Numbered from the stretch's first letter, positions 1 to 9,368 are shown. The stretch is DNA of 64,000 nt from a bacterium (GCA_029990205.1 JAPEKQ010000005.1:62001-126000), one strand, 5' to 3'. Notes: a model not told the origin generated them from the sequence alone. Numbers and translations are program-made.

Positions 1-2271
1 ATGCGCTCCGAGCCCGACGAGCCTTCTCCTGGCCTCATCGGAGACCGGATTCACCTCAAGCGCCGCCTCGTAGGCCGAAACCGCCAGTTCGCGCTCGCCA
101 CGCGCCTCGCTGTAGCGTCCGACGGCGATGTGATACCGCTCGAGCCACGAGTCGTCGGGCGCCTCGTCGAGAAGGGCAGGACAGCGGTCAAGGTGCGCGA
201 GCGCCTCAGGCAGCCTGCCGAGTTCGACCAGCGCTATGGCCAGCTCCACGTGACCGCGCGGTTCATCGGGACTGAGCGTCGCGTGACGCTCGAGGAGCTC
301 CACGGCTGCCCGGTGGTCACCCGTCTGCCCCGACAGCACACCGGCCGCGAAGACGTAGTCGGCGTTCTCCGTGTCGCGCTCGATCGCCTTCACGAGCGCG
401 GCCAGTCCTTCCTCCGGACGTCCGACCCTGACGAGCGCCTCGCCATACCTCGCGTGGTAGAGCCCGCTCCCGGGAACGAGTGCTACGGCTGCGCCGAACT
501 GATCGACCGCCTCCGCCCAGAGATTGTCTCCCGCGGCGCGCCTTCCGAGTTCGAAGTGAACGCGCGCCTGGTCGGCGCTCTCGACGCGCGGCACGATATT
601 GCCCGCGTCGATCGTCACGCTCAGCGGCTCCAGGTCCGTCCGGAACTCGAACGCCTGCTGGGCTGAGTTCACGGCAACCCACTCGTCGTACACCCAACCG
701 CCAAGATCCACGGTCAGCGGCAGCGGTGTCCGGAACGGCTCGACCAGCTGGCGGACGGTCCCCCGGACGATGTATCCGCCGCGAGTGTGAACCGTCTCGT
801 ACTCCAGCGCGTATACGGGAAGATCGCCTCTCGATACCCATTCATAGAGGAGCCAGTTCACATCCGATCCGGCTGCGACGGTCAACGCCGCGGCGAAGGA
901 TCTGAGGCCGGGGGTGCTCGGCCCGGCTTCATCGGCGAGCGCCGCCACGAATTCGCAGAAGCTGTCGGGACCGATGAGCGCCGCCGCAATACCCATCAGC
1001 GCGCCGCCCCGGCCGAGCGAGATCCGCTCGTCGCGCGATGCGTCCGGTCCAAGACAGAGCGCGAGCGGGGCCGCGCCACCGGAGTCGGTCACGGCCCGAA
1101 GGTACTCGCCGCGTCTGAGAGACCGCCGCCTCGACGCGTCCTCCTCCCCGCGCACGCTCTCCAGCCACTGGATCTCCATGTACGCCGCGAGACCGTCGGC
1201 GAGAAGCGGTCCCACGTCATGCGCATGCCGCCACCAGACTCTGGCGAGCTCGAGCAGATACAGATCCGGATCCGGCGGCCGCTGACATGCGGCGTCGCCG
1301 AGATCGGCCTCCACGATGATGAGACCGGGACCCGAGACCGCCGGCACGCCGAGCGTCCCGTGCGGAACGGTCACGATGTGAAGCCACGCCAGCGGATAGG
1401 GACCGAAACACGATTCAAGGAAGCGGAGTGGCTGCTTCATCCCGAGGTCGAGCGGTCGGAGCGTCGGTGTCGAGTCCGGGGATGCATCATCGCGACCGGT
1501 GAAGCGATGCGTGCCGATGAAGAGTTCGCCAAGGATGTTCCACGAGCCGCTCACGTGTCCGACGACGACCGATGCGCGCTCGATGTCCGGCGACTCCCAG
1601 ACGTCGCCAAAGGAGCAGGGACCGGGCCTCGACGCGGGAGGCGTCGCCATCCCGGCGAGCGCCCCGCTGAACACTGTTGCGTACGCGCCCGGGTGTCTCA
1701 CGACGGCGCGGACGAACGAGCGGTCCCCCTCGCGCGGAGACGGATACCAGCAGTCGCTGCCGAGGAGGATCATGAGACCTTCGTCTGCCGTGTTCACTCC
1801 GTATGCCGGGTGCACGATCCCCTCGTAGGTGATAGTGAGGTCCGTCGGGGCGGCCGCCCCGCGACCGCCAAGCGGGACGGTCAGCGCGCGACCGGAGCGC
1901 TCGAACGCGAGGTCCCCCCCGTCGGCGTCTTTGAGCGACAGCACCGTCAGCCCCTCATTGAGAAGGAGTTCGGCGCGCCCGCTGACGACATCGAACCGCA
2001 ATCTCGTGGAGCCGGAAAGCCAACCGCGCCCCGGGTCGATGCACGCCTCGATGTCACAACGAGATACGTCCTGCCCGGCAAGCCCCCTGTTCACAGCCGC
2101 GACGCGAGCCTCGTCAAGCTCGAAGAGATGCTCGACAGCTTCTGAGATATGTGACGGAACACCGCTTGGGAACGGGATTCCCGGCGCGGCTTCCGCCCGG
2201 ACGACCGGCAGCACCATGAGAACCGCCGCGGCGAAGACTGCGAGCATGCCTGGACGTGTCGTGTGTGTCAT
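1..2271 (-). CDS. Secreted M1-peptidase-like protein with TPRs, catalytic site lost (3' end outside window)
   Basis: Translating the minus strand from the ATG at 2271 gives at least 757 codons that run off the left edge. The N-terminus looks like a signal peptide (MTHTTRPGM then a hydrophobic stretch ending near VRAEA). The middle aligns by eye with the gluzincin fold of M1 aminopeptidases: a WW pair follows a helix reading LLELARVWW around residues 339-347, then LLADGLAAYME. In M1 enzymes this segment is HELAHQWW followed by LNEGFATY. Here both zinc histidines are Leu340 and Arg344, and the distal Glu is Asp, so it is unlikely to be a metallopeptidase. The GAMEN exopeptidase motif is also missing (GVPAVSGPG). 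From about residue 560 the sequence becomes TPR-like. An in-frame upstream ATG at 2337 exists but lacks a signal-like start. Confidence 0.8.
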   Translation of the reverse strand, partial: MTHTTRPGMLAVFAAAVLMVLPVVRAEAAPGIPFPSGVPSHISEAVEHLFELDEARVAAVNRGLAGQDVSRCDIEACIDPGRGWLSGSTRLRFDVVSGRAELLLNEGLTVLSLKDADGGDLAFERSGRALTVPLGGRGAAAPTDLTITYEGIVHPAYGVNTADEGLMILLGSDCWYPSPREGDRSFVRAVVRHPGAYATVFSGALAGMATPPASRPGPCSFGDVWESPDIERASVVVGHVSGSWNILGELFIGTHRFTGRDDASPDSTPTLRPLDLGMKQPLRFLESCFGPYPLAWLHIVTVPHGTLGVPAVSGPGLIIVEADLGDAACQRPPDPDLYLLELARVWWRHAHDVGPLLADGLAAYMEIQWLESVRGEEDASRRRSLRRGEYLRAVTDSGGAAPLALCLGPDASRDERISLGRGGALMGIAAALIGPDSFCEFVAALADEAGPSTPGLRSFAAALTVAAGSDVNWLLYEWVSRGDLPVYALEYETVHTRGGYIVRGTVRQLVEPFRTPLPLTVDLGGWVYDEWVAVNSAQQAFEFRTDLEPLSVTIDAGNIVPRVESADQARVHFELGRRAAGDNLWAEAVDQFGAAVALVPGSGLYHARYGEALVRVGRPEEGLAALVKAIERDTENADYVFAAGVLSGQTGDHRAAVELLERHATLSPDEPRGHVELAIALVELGRLPEALAHLDRCPALLDEAPDDSWLERYHIAVGRYSEARGERELAVSAYEAALEVNPVSDEARRRLVGLGAH

Positions 2272-2421
2272 GGGGTCTTCACTCCGATGGAGCCAGTGGG
2301 CCCGGCTCAGCCCGTGCACCGCCTCGTGAACGGTCATGGTAGCACCATGCCGCGCTGCGGTACAAGCGCGGCCGGGCCTGCCGGTCCGCGCGCCGTACGG
2401 TTTCCGTCCCCGTGGGCCGCC

Positions 2422-2450
2422 TTGACGGACCCCCGCCGAGGGTCTATCAT
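2422..2450 (+). promoter_or_regulatory. Sigma-70-type promoter for iscU
   Basis: TTGACG (2422-2427), a 17-base spacer and TATCAT (2445-2450), followed about 35 bases later by the iscU start. The same two hexamers at the same spacing occur in front of the tRNA at 51827, which makes chance less likely. Confidence 0.7.
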
Positions 2451-2484
2451 CGATACGGTACATTCCTGAAAGGAGCGATGCAGC

Positions 2485-2880
2485 GTGGCACCCATCTATA
2501 GCGACAAGGTACTGGAGCACTTCAAGAACCCGCGGAACGTCGGTGAACTCGAGAATCCGGACGGCGTGGGGGTCGAGGGCAACCCGGTCTGCGGGGACCT
2601 CATGGAGATCCAGATCAAGGTCGAGAACAACATCATCACCGACGTGAAGTTCAAGACGTTCGGGTGTGGTTCGGCGATCGCCACGAGCAGCATGGTGACG
2701 GAGATGGCGAAGGGGAAGACGCTCGAAGAGGCGCTCGAGATCACGCGCGAGAACGTCGCCGATGAACTGGACGGCCTGCCGCCACAGAAGATGCACTGCT
2801 CGAACCTCGCGGCCGACGCCCTCCACAAGGCGATCCAGAACTACATCGAGAAGCAAGAGGCCACAGACACAAAGGAGTAG
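2485..2880 (+). CDS. iscU: Fe-S cluster assembly scaffold IscU/NifU-like
   Basis: A 131-residue protein of the IscU family, the cytosolic scaffold on which [2Fe-2S] clusters are built before transfer to apoproteins. The three ligand cysteines are present: Cys36 in PVCGD (with Asp38), Cys61 in FGCGSA and Cys105 in MHCSN. Length matches the family. The start is GTG at 2485, preceded by AAAGGAG about ten bases upstream; the ATG at 2478 is out of frame and stops after seven codons. No cysteine desulfurase, IscA or ferredoxin lies nearby, so sulfur delivery must be encoded elsewhere. The Hdr and Frd-like proteins in this window are possible heavy clients. The downstream DUF4190 gene starts two bases after its stop, so they are probably co-transcribed. 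Confidence 0.93.
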   Translation: MAPIYSDKVLEHFKNPRNVGELENPDGVGVEGNPVCGDLMEIQIKVENNIITDVKFKTFGCGSAIATSSMVTEMAKGKTLEEALEITRENVADELDGLPPQKMHCSNLAADALHKAIQNYIEKQEATDTKE

Positions 2881-2882
2881 CT

Positions 2883-3218
2883 ATGCAGGAGACTCCGGTA
2901 GGCCAGCCGCAGCCTGGAACACCAACGCAGCGGCCGAATGCCATGATGAAGCCGCACCGGGGCGCCGCAGTTCTCGCGCTCGGCATCATCGGCATCGTCC
3001 TGTGCTTCATCACCGGCATCATCGCCTGGGTGATGGGCTCGGGCGATCTGCGCGAGATGGCATAAGGGACTCGCGACCCGGAGGGTGAGGGCCTCACGCG
3101 CGCCGGCATGATCTGCGGCATCGTGGGAACCTGCCTCGCCGTTCTCGGGATCCTGTGGTACATCGTCGTCATCATGATCATCGGAGCCAGCGGCGGCTTC
3201 GGCAGCGGCTGCTGGTAG
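2883..3218 (+). pseudogene. DUF4190-like small membrane protein interrupted by in-frame TAA
   Basis: The frame starts at ATG 2883 with AAAGGAG overlapping the iscU stop. It encodes a proline/glutamine-rich head, a membrane segment (VLALGIIGIVLCFITGIIAW) and the typical loop GSGDLREMA, then TAA at 3063-3065. The same frame continues without any shift as GTRDPEGEGLTRAGMICGI, a second hydrophobic segment, and TAG at 3216-3218. In the DUF4190 family the motif G-DL-EM---R-DP-G-GLT-AG is continuous and joins the two membrane helices, so the TAA sits where an ordinary residue is expected (one substitution, such as GAA to TAA, would explain it). Either the gene is inactivated, or the stop is a sequencing error, or it is read through. 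Confidence 0.75.
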
Positions 3219-3237
3219 CGGTCACGCCGGCGACGAG

Positions 3238-3657
3238 GTGAGACTCCGCATCGTTCACGACGCGCCCGGAATGAGAGTTCCGCGGCCGGCGATCGCAGCC
3301 GGTGTCGTGCTCGCGGTTCTCGGCCTCACGGTCGCCGTATCGATATCGGTCACAGAAGGCCCCGTCATCTGCCCGCTCAGGGTGGTGACGGGGCTTCCTT
3401 GTCCATCGTGCGGGCTGCTCCGAAGCACGAACGCCGTTCTGAACGGCCACGTGGGAACCGCGTTCGCGATGAATCCGCTCGACACGGTCTTTCTGCTGGT
3501 CGTTGTTCCCGTGATGGTCGCGGCATGGATCCTGCGAGTGTGGCGAAAGGTGGCCGTGCTCGTGGAGCTGACGCGCCGGGAACGGCGGGTCGCGTGGACG
3601 CTGCTGATCGTCGCGGTGGCGCTCAACTGGGCGTACGTGCTCGCCACGCACACCTAG
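3238..3657 (+). CDS. DUF2752 family membrane protein
   Basis: Up to 139 residues with the DUF2752 signature CPSCGLLRS at about residues 58-66, between a first membrane helix and two more hydrophobic stretches; function of the family is not established. The GTG at 3238 is the longest start; an ATG twelve codons in (3271) is also possible and neither has a clear ribosome site. It lies 19 bases after the broken DUF4190 gene. DUF4190 and DUF2752 proteins are often neighbours in other genomes as far as I recall, so they may act together at the membrane. Its stop overlaps the convergent stop of the transglycosylase by four bases sharing CTAG. Confidence 0.8.
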   Translation: MRLRIVHDAPGMRVPRPAIAAGVVLAVLGLTVAVSISVTEGPVICPLRVVTGLPCPSCGLLRSTNAVLNGHVGTAFAMNPLDTVFLLVVVPVMVAAWILRVWRKVAVLVELTRRERRVAWTLLIVAVALNWAYVLATHT

Positions 3658-5987
3658 GGCGCGGCGCTGCCGTAGATCTCTTCGTAGAACTGCCCGTACA
3701 GATAGACGCGGCGAACGTAGTTGGCCGTCTCCGAGTACCCGATGTCCTCCACGAACACATCCGTGTCCTCGCACCCGCCGTACCCCCACCAGCGCTCGAC
3801 GTTCGAGGGTCCGCCGTTGTAGGCGGCGAGCGCTCGCATCGCGTCGCCATCGAAGTCGGCGAGCTGCTCCGACAGATAGTAGACCCCGAACCGGATGTTT
3901 GTCTCCGGGTCCATGAGATGGCTCAACCGGAACCTGCCGTGGTCGAGACGCCGCGCGATCCAGCGACCCGTCGACGGCATGATCTGCGAGAGACCGCGCG
4001 CGCCGACCCACGAGACCGCGTCGTACTCGAACAGGCTCTCCTGCCGCATGAGCGAGTAGAACGTGTTCGGATCGACGTCGCGGTCCATGCACTCGACCTC
4101 GACGAACTCGCCGAAGTGCATCGGGCAGATGCGCTTCCTCAGATAGAGCGGCGCATCACTCGGACCCTCGGCCGGCGACATGCGGAGGATGCGTTCCGCT
4201 ACGCGGATGCCGCGCCGGTGGAGTCCGCGGCGCTCGTAGTATTCGATGAGCATCGCGAGCTGTGTCGGATTGCTGCCGATCTGGTCCTCGAGTCGCGAGA
4301 ACTCGTCGGCGGCGTATGACTCCAGATGCAGCGCGCGAAGGTGGTCGGCGCGGACGAAGGCGGGCCGGCCGACCAGCTCCTGCCTCACGGCGACCTGCTC
4401 GACCGGAACGTAGGACTGCTCGGACCACGCTGCGAGCCAGACGCCGAACTCCCGGATCTCCCCGTTCCCCCAGATCGGTCTCGCGCGCATCTCACTGGTC
4501 CGCTCCGCGAGCGGCACGCGGGGCTTCGGAGCGTCGGTGGCGCCCAGCGCGACCAGCCTCTCCATCGCGCGGCGGCCGTAGAACGAATCCCTGTCGGACT
4601 CGGCGGCCTCGGAGTAGACAACGAGCGCCTCCTCGGTCCGACCCAGCTCCTCGCGCGTCTTGCCGACCCAGTAGAGAGCCCGGGCAATGTCTGCGCCGTC
4701 GGCGCCGGCCGAGACCCTGGCGAACGCGGACTCCGCGTCCTCAACAAGTCCCTCCTTATAGAGCACGAGCCCTGCGCGGAACCTCCCGTCGGCGGCCCGG
4801 TCGGAACGCGGGTACTCGTCCGCAAGTCGCGCGAACTCGCCGGCAGCCTCGGTCCAGCGCTGTTCGTCCTCGAGGAATCGGGCCTTGTCCCAGATCGCAT
4901 CGGCGGCCTCGCGCGCGTCCGGATGCTTCCCGACGTACTCCTCGTACGTCGCAAGACTCTCCTCTGCATTGCCGAGCGCTCGGCGACAGTACGCGAGCTT
5001 CGACCACGCGAGATGGTAGTGCTCGTTCTCCACCAGAGGCAGCCCGTCGGCGTCGGCCCCGCCGCCCATGCCCATCTCCACGGCCTCGCCGTAGCGGCGC
5101 GCGGCTGTTCCGTACCGTCCCTGCCGCTGGTGCGACCGCCCAAGGTAGTACGTCGCCTCGAGCTCCCAGAGCTCGTCGTCATCGTACTTGAGATAGTGAG
5201 TGAAGAACTCGGCGGCGTCCCGGTAGAGCTTCCGGTTGTAGAGCACGAGCCCCTGATGATAGCGGTCAGTGAACGCCCGGGAGATGCTTCTCCCCTTCTT
5301 CATCGCGTCGTGCGCGTGGCGGGAACGGGGATAGTCGTTCACGGCCGTCCTGTAGCTTCGCTTTGCCGCGGCGTTGTCTCCGCGCTCGTCGTGCGTCAGT
5401 CCGATCTTGTAGTGGATGAGCGCCTGCTCGTTGTAGGTCGGCCCCCTGACGAGCAGCAGCCGGTACCACTGGATCGCGAGATCCCACTCCGAGAAGCGGC
5501 GGTAGGCATCACCGAGCGCCTCGATCGCCGCGTGGTCGAACGAGGTCTCGACCCCGTCCTCAACGATCTCACGCAGCGGACCCACGGCCCCGTCCAGATC
5601 GCCCATCTCGACACGGCAGCCAGCAAGATGGAACCGAACGGCGTCGCCGATCGGTTCGAGAAGCGGAAGCGCTTCCTCGTAGGCGTCTGCAGCCTGCTCC
5701 CAGTCTCCGGCACGCTGGAGCGACCGCGCGGAGAGGAACAGGGAGCGCGCCCGGAGGTTCTCGAAGTACGGGCCGAGTTCCTCCGGCGCGCGCGTTCCGA
5801 TGAGAGCCGATGTCTCGTCATAGAGCCGCGCGGCGGCGGAGTACTCCCCACCCTGGTAGTGAAGCTCAGCAACCGAATAGAGAGAATCGACCGAGGCCCG
5901 CCAGTGCGCCGAGACGGGAAGCGCGATCGAGACCGCAAGCACCGCGAGCGCGGCGAGTGTCACGGAAGGAGTGTGTCGTCGAGTCAT
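3654..5987 (-). CDS. Soluble lytic murein transglycosylase (SLT domain with TPR-like superhelix)
   Basis: A 777-residue Slt70-like protein. It has a signal peptide (MTRRHTPSV, hydrophobic core, ending near VSAHW), then a long run of TPR-like helical repeats to about residue 600, and a C-terminal lysozyme-fold SLT domain (about 625-765). The catalytic glutamate is Glu650 in MRQESLF. The following GLSQIMPST and the AYNGGPSNV element are the family's conserved motifs. It cleaves the MurNAc-GlcNAc bond of peptidoglycan in the periplasm to give 1,6-anhydro products, acting in wall turnover. It starts ten bases after the stop of ptsI, with GAGG upstream of its ATG, so the two are probably one transcript. 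There is no obvious functional link to the PTS. Confidence 0.92.
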   Translation of the reverse strand: MTRRHTPSVTLAALAVLAVSIALPVSAHWRASVDSLYSVAELHYQGGEYSAAARLYDETSALIGTRAPEELGPYFENLRARSLFLSARSLQRAGDWEQAADAYEEALPLLEPIGDAVRFHLAGCRVEMGDLDGAVGPLREIVEDGVETSFDHAAIEALGDAYRRFSEWDLAIQWYRLLLVRGPTYNEQALIHYKIGLTHDERGDNAAAKRSYRTAVNDYPRSRHAHDAMKKGRSISRAFTDRYHQGLVLYNRKLYRDAAEFFTHYLKYDDDELWELEATYYLGRSHQRQGRYGTAARRYGEAVEMGMGGGADADGLPLVENEHYHLAWSKLAYCRRALGNAEESLATYEEYVGKHPDAREAADAIWDKARFLEDEQRWTEAAGEFARLADEYPRSDRAADGRFRAGLVLYKEGLVEDAESAFARVSAGADGADIARALYWVGKTREELGRTEEALVVYSEAAESDRDSFYGRRAMERLVALGATDAPKPRVPLAERTSEMRARPIWGNGEIREFGVWLAAWSEQSYVPVEQVAVRQELVGRPAFVRADHLRALHLESYAADEFSRLEDQIGSNPTQLAMLIEYYERRGLHRRGIRVAERILRMSPAEGPSDAPLYLRKRICPMHFGEFVEVECMDRDVDPNTFYSLMRQESLFEYDAVSWVGARGLSQIMPSTGRWIARRLDHGRFRLSHLMDPETNIRFGVYYLSEQLADFDGDAMRALAAYNGGPSNVERWWGYGGCEDTDVFVEDIGYSETANYVRRVYLYGQFYEEIYGSAAP

Positions 5988-5997
5988 GTGCCTCGTT

Positions 5998-7746
5998 CTA
6001 GCTCTGGTTGATGCCGATGAGTTCCGCGACCTCGGATGCCGTTACGGCAGCGACCGCCCGGGATGCCAGCGTCTCGGCCTCGCCGATGTCGGTCATGGCG
6101 ATTGCTCGCCGGGCGAACAGAACCCTGCTCATGGCCACGCTGAGTTCGCGCACACCGAGCCCGAGCAGAAGCGGGATGTACTCGGTCGCACCCGCCATCT
6201 CGCCGCAGACCGAGACCGGCTTGCCGGCTTCGCGTCCCGCCGCGACGGTCCGTTCGATCAGCGCCAGCACGGCGGGGTCGTACGGACGGTAGAGATGATC
6301 GACGTACGTGTTGCCCCGGTCGACGGCCAGCGCGTACTGCACGAGGTCGTTCGTGCCGATACTGAGGAAGTCGCACTCCGCGGCGAGCCGGTCGGCGACC
6401 ATGACGGCCGACGGGATCTCGATCATCACACCGACCTTCATGTCCGCATCGAACGGCACGCCGTCCGCCGCGAGTGACCGCTTGGCCTTTTCGAGCAATT
6501 CCCGTGCCGCCCGAAGCTCACCGACCCCCGACACCATCGGCAAGAGGATCCGCACATCCCCGTCCGCTCCCGCCCGCAGGATGGCCCGCAGCTGTTCGAT
6601 GAACGTGTCGGGCCGGTCGAGCGAGACCCGGATCGACCGGTATCCCAGGTGGGGATTGTGCTCGAGCAGCGGATTCTCGCGGCCCACGAACTTGTCGCCG
6701 CCGATGTCGAGCGTTCTGATCGTGAGCGGGAGCCCGCCCATCCCCTCGACGGCCGCGCGGTAGATGGCGTACTGCTCCTCCTCCGCGAGGAAGAGCCCTG
6801 CGGCGATGAAAGGCATCTCGGTCCGGAAGAGACCGACCCCGTCCGCTGAGAGCGCCGACGCTTCCTTCGACTCGTTGGCCGTGCTGATGTTGGCCATCAG
6901 CTGGATGCGCGTGCCGTCCGCGGACTGCGTCGTCGCATCGAGATAGGGTGAGAGCTCCGCCCAATCGAGCGCCTCCTGCTCCTGCTTCTGCTTGAAGCCC
7001 CTGACGAGCTCGTCGGACGGGTTGACGAGGACCTCACCCGTTGTTCCGTCCACGACGAGCGTGTCGCCCGAGCGGATGCGGTCGACGATGCCGTGGGCGC
7101 CCACGACGGCGGGAACGCCGAGCGAGCGAGCCAGGATGGCGGCGTGCGCCTGCCGTCCGCCAAGCTCGGTGACGAACCCGAGCACGCGCCCCCGGTCCAT
7201 CGAGACGGTGTCGGACGCCCGGAGCTCACGCGTCACGATGATCACGGGGTGTGTCAGGGGACAGTGCGCCCAGACGCCGAGCATCCGCTCGATCACACGC
7301 TTGCCGATGTCGGTGACGTCATAGGCGCGGTCTCTGAGATAGCTGTCGTCCGAGCCTCGCAGCACGGCGCTGACGCGCTTCATCTCGCTGGAGACGACGG
7401 CTTCCGCGTTGATGAGTTCGTCCCGGATCCTCCCCTCGATGGTCTGGACGAGCTTCGGGTCCTCGAGGATCATCGAGTGAACGAGGAAGATGTCTGCCTC
7501 GCTGGGACCGAGTTCGCCGGAGATGCGCTCAGCATCACGCGCCAGCTCCTGTTTGACGAGCGTGACCGCATCGCTGAACCGCTTGACCTCGAAGTCGATC
7601 TGGGACGGCTGGATCGAGAGGGTCTCGACTTCGTCGAGAATGTCACCGAAGAGCATCACCGGACCGAGAACGACGCCCGGGGACACCGGGATGCCGGTCA
7701 TCTGGAACGTCGAGCGCTCCCGTTCCATGCTCTTCCCATCTCCCAT
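5998..7746 (-). CDS. ptsI: PTS phosphoenolpyruvate-protein phosphotransferase (enzyme I)
   Basis: A 582-residue enzyme I, which takes phosphate from phosphoenolpyruvate and passes it to HPr. The phosphorylated histidine is His201 in GGRQAHAAILARS; the family usually has GGRTSHTAI, so the serine/threonine before the histidine is Ala here. The PEP-binding barrel carries DIGGDKF, the RxxLxRPD-like stretch and the conserved cysteine in SVCGEMAG near residue 515. Length matches enzyme I without a GAF extension. No HPr, HPr kinase or enzyme II gene lies nearby, so its partner is elsewhere and its role could be sugar uptake or regulatory (PTS-Ntr-like). The start is chosen for GGAGAGC upstream of 7746. 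Confidence 0.94.
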   Translation of the reverse strand: MGDGKSMERERSTFQMTGIPVSPGVVLGPVMLFGDILDEVETLSIQPSQIDFEVKRFSDAVTLVKQELARDAERISGELGPSEADIFLVHSMILEDPKLVQTIEGRIRDELINAEAVVSSEMKRVSAVLRGSDDSYLRDRAYDVTDIGKRVIERMLGVWAHCPLTHPVIIVTRELRASDTVSMDRGRVLGFVTELGGRQAHAAILARSLGVPAVVGAHGIVDRIRSGDTLVVDGTTGEVLVNPSDELVRGFKQKQEQEALDWAELSPYLDATTQSADGTRIQLMANISTANESKEASALSADGVGLFRTEMPFIAAGLFLAEEEQYAIYRAAVEGMGGLPLTIRTLDIGGDKFVGRENPLLEHNPHLGYRSIRVSLDRPDTFIEQLRAILRAGADGDVRILLPMVSGVGELRAARELLEKAKRSLAADGVPFDADMKVGVMIEIPSAVMVADRLAAECDFLSIGTNDLVQYALAVDRGNTYVDHLYRPYDPAVLALIERTVAAGREAGKPVSVCGEMAGATEYIPLLLGLGVRELSVAMSRVLFARRAIAMTDIGEAETLASRAVAAVTASEVAELIGINQS

Positions 7747-7844
7747 GACGGCTCTCCATGTTCGGTCGCGGGGCGAGACCGGGTCCGTTGGAGGTGCGCC
7801 CGACGACCGCGTACGTTGCGTCGGGTCACGGGCTTTTCGACGCG

Positions 7845-9263
7845 CTACCGCGCGAGCTTCTTCACGGCCTGGTTGGCCGCGATGAGGATCGGATCCCAGA
7901 CCGGAGCGAACGGAGGCGCGTAGCTCAGATCGAGGGCCGCGAGAGCGTGGACATCCATCTGCGCCGCGAGCGCGGTCGCGAGTATGTCGATCCGCTTCGC
8001 CACACCCTCGACGCCGACCATCTGGCCGCCAAGCAGTCGTCCGGTCTGCTGTTCGAAGACGAGCTTCACGGTGATCCTGCCGGAACCCGGGTACGCGTGT
8101 GAGCGCGTCGTTCCCGTTATCCGCACCGAGTCCGGCGCGAATCCTTCGCGCTCCGCCGCCGCGGTCGAGAGCCCGGTCTGCGCGACCTCGAGCCCGAAGA
8201 TCTTCGTCACGTTGGTCCCGGCGACGCCGGCGAACCGTATGTCAGCGCCCACCGCGTTCTCACCCGCGATGCGACCGTGCTTGTTCGCGGTCGTGCCGAG
8301 CGGGATCCACGTCGACCTCCCGGTGACGATGTGCGGCGACTCAGCACAGTCCCCGGCGGCCAGCACGCCCGGCTCGCTCGTGATCTGTCTCGGGTCCACG
8401 GCGATGGCGCCTGAGCGGCCGAGGTCGATCCCCGCGGCCGAAGCGAGCTCGACGCGCGGTCTTACGCCGACCGACATCAGCACGATGTCGGTCGAGAGGC
8501 GCTGGCCTCCCGCGAGGACGCAGCCGACATGACCATCGCTCCCGCCCTCGAAACCCTCCACACGCGTGTCGGTACGCACGATGACATTGCGATCGAGCAG
8601 TTCGCGGAGGACGAGGTCGCTCATATCCTTGTCGTACGTCGACAACACGCTCGGCAGCAGTTCGATGATGGTCACGCGCACTCCGCGCGCCACGAGCGCC
8701 TCCGCCATCTCGAGACCGATATAGCCGCCTCCGACGACGGCCGCGCGGATCGCTCCGGGCACCGTCTCGGCGCCGGTCTCGCCCTGCGGCGTGGCAGCGC
8801 CCAGCGCTGCCAGGCGGTCCCGGATCGCGTCGCCGTCGGGAATCGAGCGGAGCGTGAAGATGCCCGGGAGTTCGACGCCGGGCAGCGGCGGCCTGATGGC
8901 CTTCGCCCCCGTCGCGAGGACGAGCGTGTCGTACGTGATGGATTCCTCGCCGAACGCGGTCCGACAGACGACGGTCCGGTCGCGAGGCTTGAGCTGGACC
9001 GCCTCGGTGCCGGTCCTGACGTCGATGTGTCGCTCGCGGCGGAAGAACTCCGGGGCGTGCACGATGAGATCGTCGCGGGATTCGACGACGCCGGAGATGT
9101 AGTACGGAAGTGAGCAGGCGCCGTACGAGACGATGTCGCCCCGTTCGAGAACGACGATCTCCACGTCGGGACGCAGTCGTCGGGCGCGGCTGGCGGCGCT
9201 CATGCCGGCGGCGTCGCCGCCGATGACGACGAGCCGTCCTCCGCTCTTCATGCGCGGCGGCAT
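7845..9263 (-). CDS. CoA-disulfide reductase / NADH oxidase-type flavoprotein
   Basis: A 472-residue pyridine nucleotide-disulfide oxidoreductase of the single-cysteine group (CoA-disulfide reductase, NADH peroxidase/oxidase, persulfide reductase). The FAD site VVIGGDAAGMSAA is at the N-terminus. The redox-active cysteine is Cys50 in SYGACSLPYYISG. A second nucleotide motif VVGGGYIGLEMAEAL and the FAD motif VLAAGDCAE follow. There is no C-terminal rhodanese domain, so it is not the fused persulfide form. It reduces a small disulfide or oxygen species with NAD(P)H in the cytosol; the exact substrate cannot be read from sequence. ATG 9263 is preceded by GGAGGGGAG. The gap to ptsI is 98 bases; co-transcription is possible. 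Confidence 0.9.
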   Translation of the reverse strand: MPPRMKSGGRLVVIGGDAAGMSAASRARRLRPDVEIVVLERGDIVSYGACSLPYYISGVVESRDDLIVHAPEFFRRERHIDVRTGTEAVQLKPRDRTVVCRTAFGEESITYDTLVLATGAKAIRPPLPGVELPGIFTLRSIPDGDAIRDRLAALGAATPQGETGAETVPGAIRAAVVGGGYIGLEMAEALVARGVRVTIIELLPSVLSTYDKDMSDLVLRELLDRNVIVRTDTRVEGFEGGSDGHVGCVLAGGQRLSTDIVLMSVGVRPRVELASAAGIDLGRSGAIAVDPRQITSEPGVLAAGDCAESPHIVTGRSTWIPLGTTANKHGRIAGENAVGADIRFAGVAGTNVTKIFGLEVAQTGLSTAAAEREGFAPDSVRITGTTRSHAYPGSGRITVKLVFEQQTGRLLGGQMVGVEGVAKRIDILATALAAQMDVHALAALDLSYAPPFAPVWDPILIAANQAVKKLAR

Positions 9264-9317
9264 CTCCCCTCCTGGAAACGGGTATCTCGATTCGGTGCCG
9301 TTCTGGTGCGACCATCC

Positions 9318-9347
9318 ATCTTAGCCCCACGGGCGGGGGCGACACAA
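9318..9347 (-). promoter_or_regulatory. Possible promoter for the CoA-disulfide-reductase-like gene
   Basis: On the minus strand, TTGTGT (9347-9342), 18 bases, then TAAGAT (9323-9318), about 55 bases before the ATG. The -10 is good, the -35 only partial. Confidence 0.4.
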
Positions 9348-9368
9348 GCGGAAGGGACGGAGAGAGAA

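Noticed and set aside
787-2145. Long plus-strand open frame of about 450 codons
   Set aside because: It is the mirror of the M1-like gene on the minus strand; it is arginine-rich, has no recognisable motif, and the opposite strand gives a signal peptide and family motifs.
2478-2501. ATG at 2478 as iscU start
   Set aside because: Out of frame with IscU and closed by TAG after seven codons.
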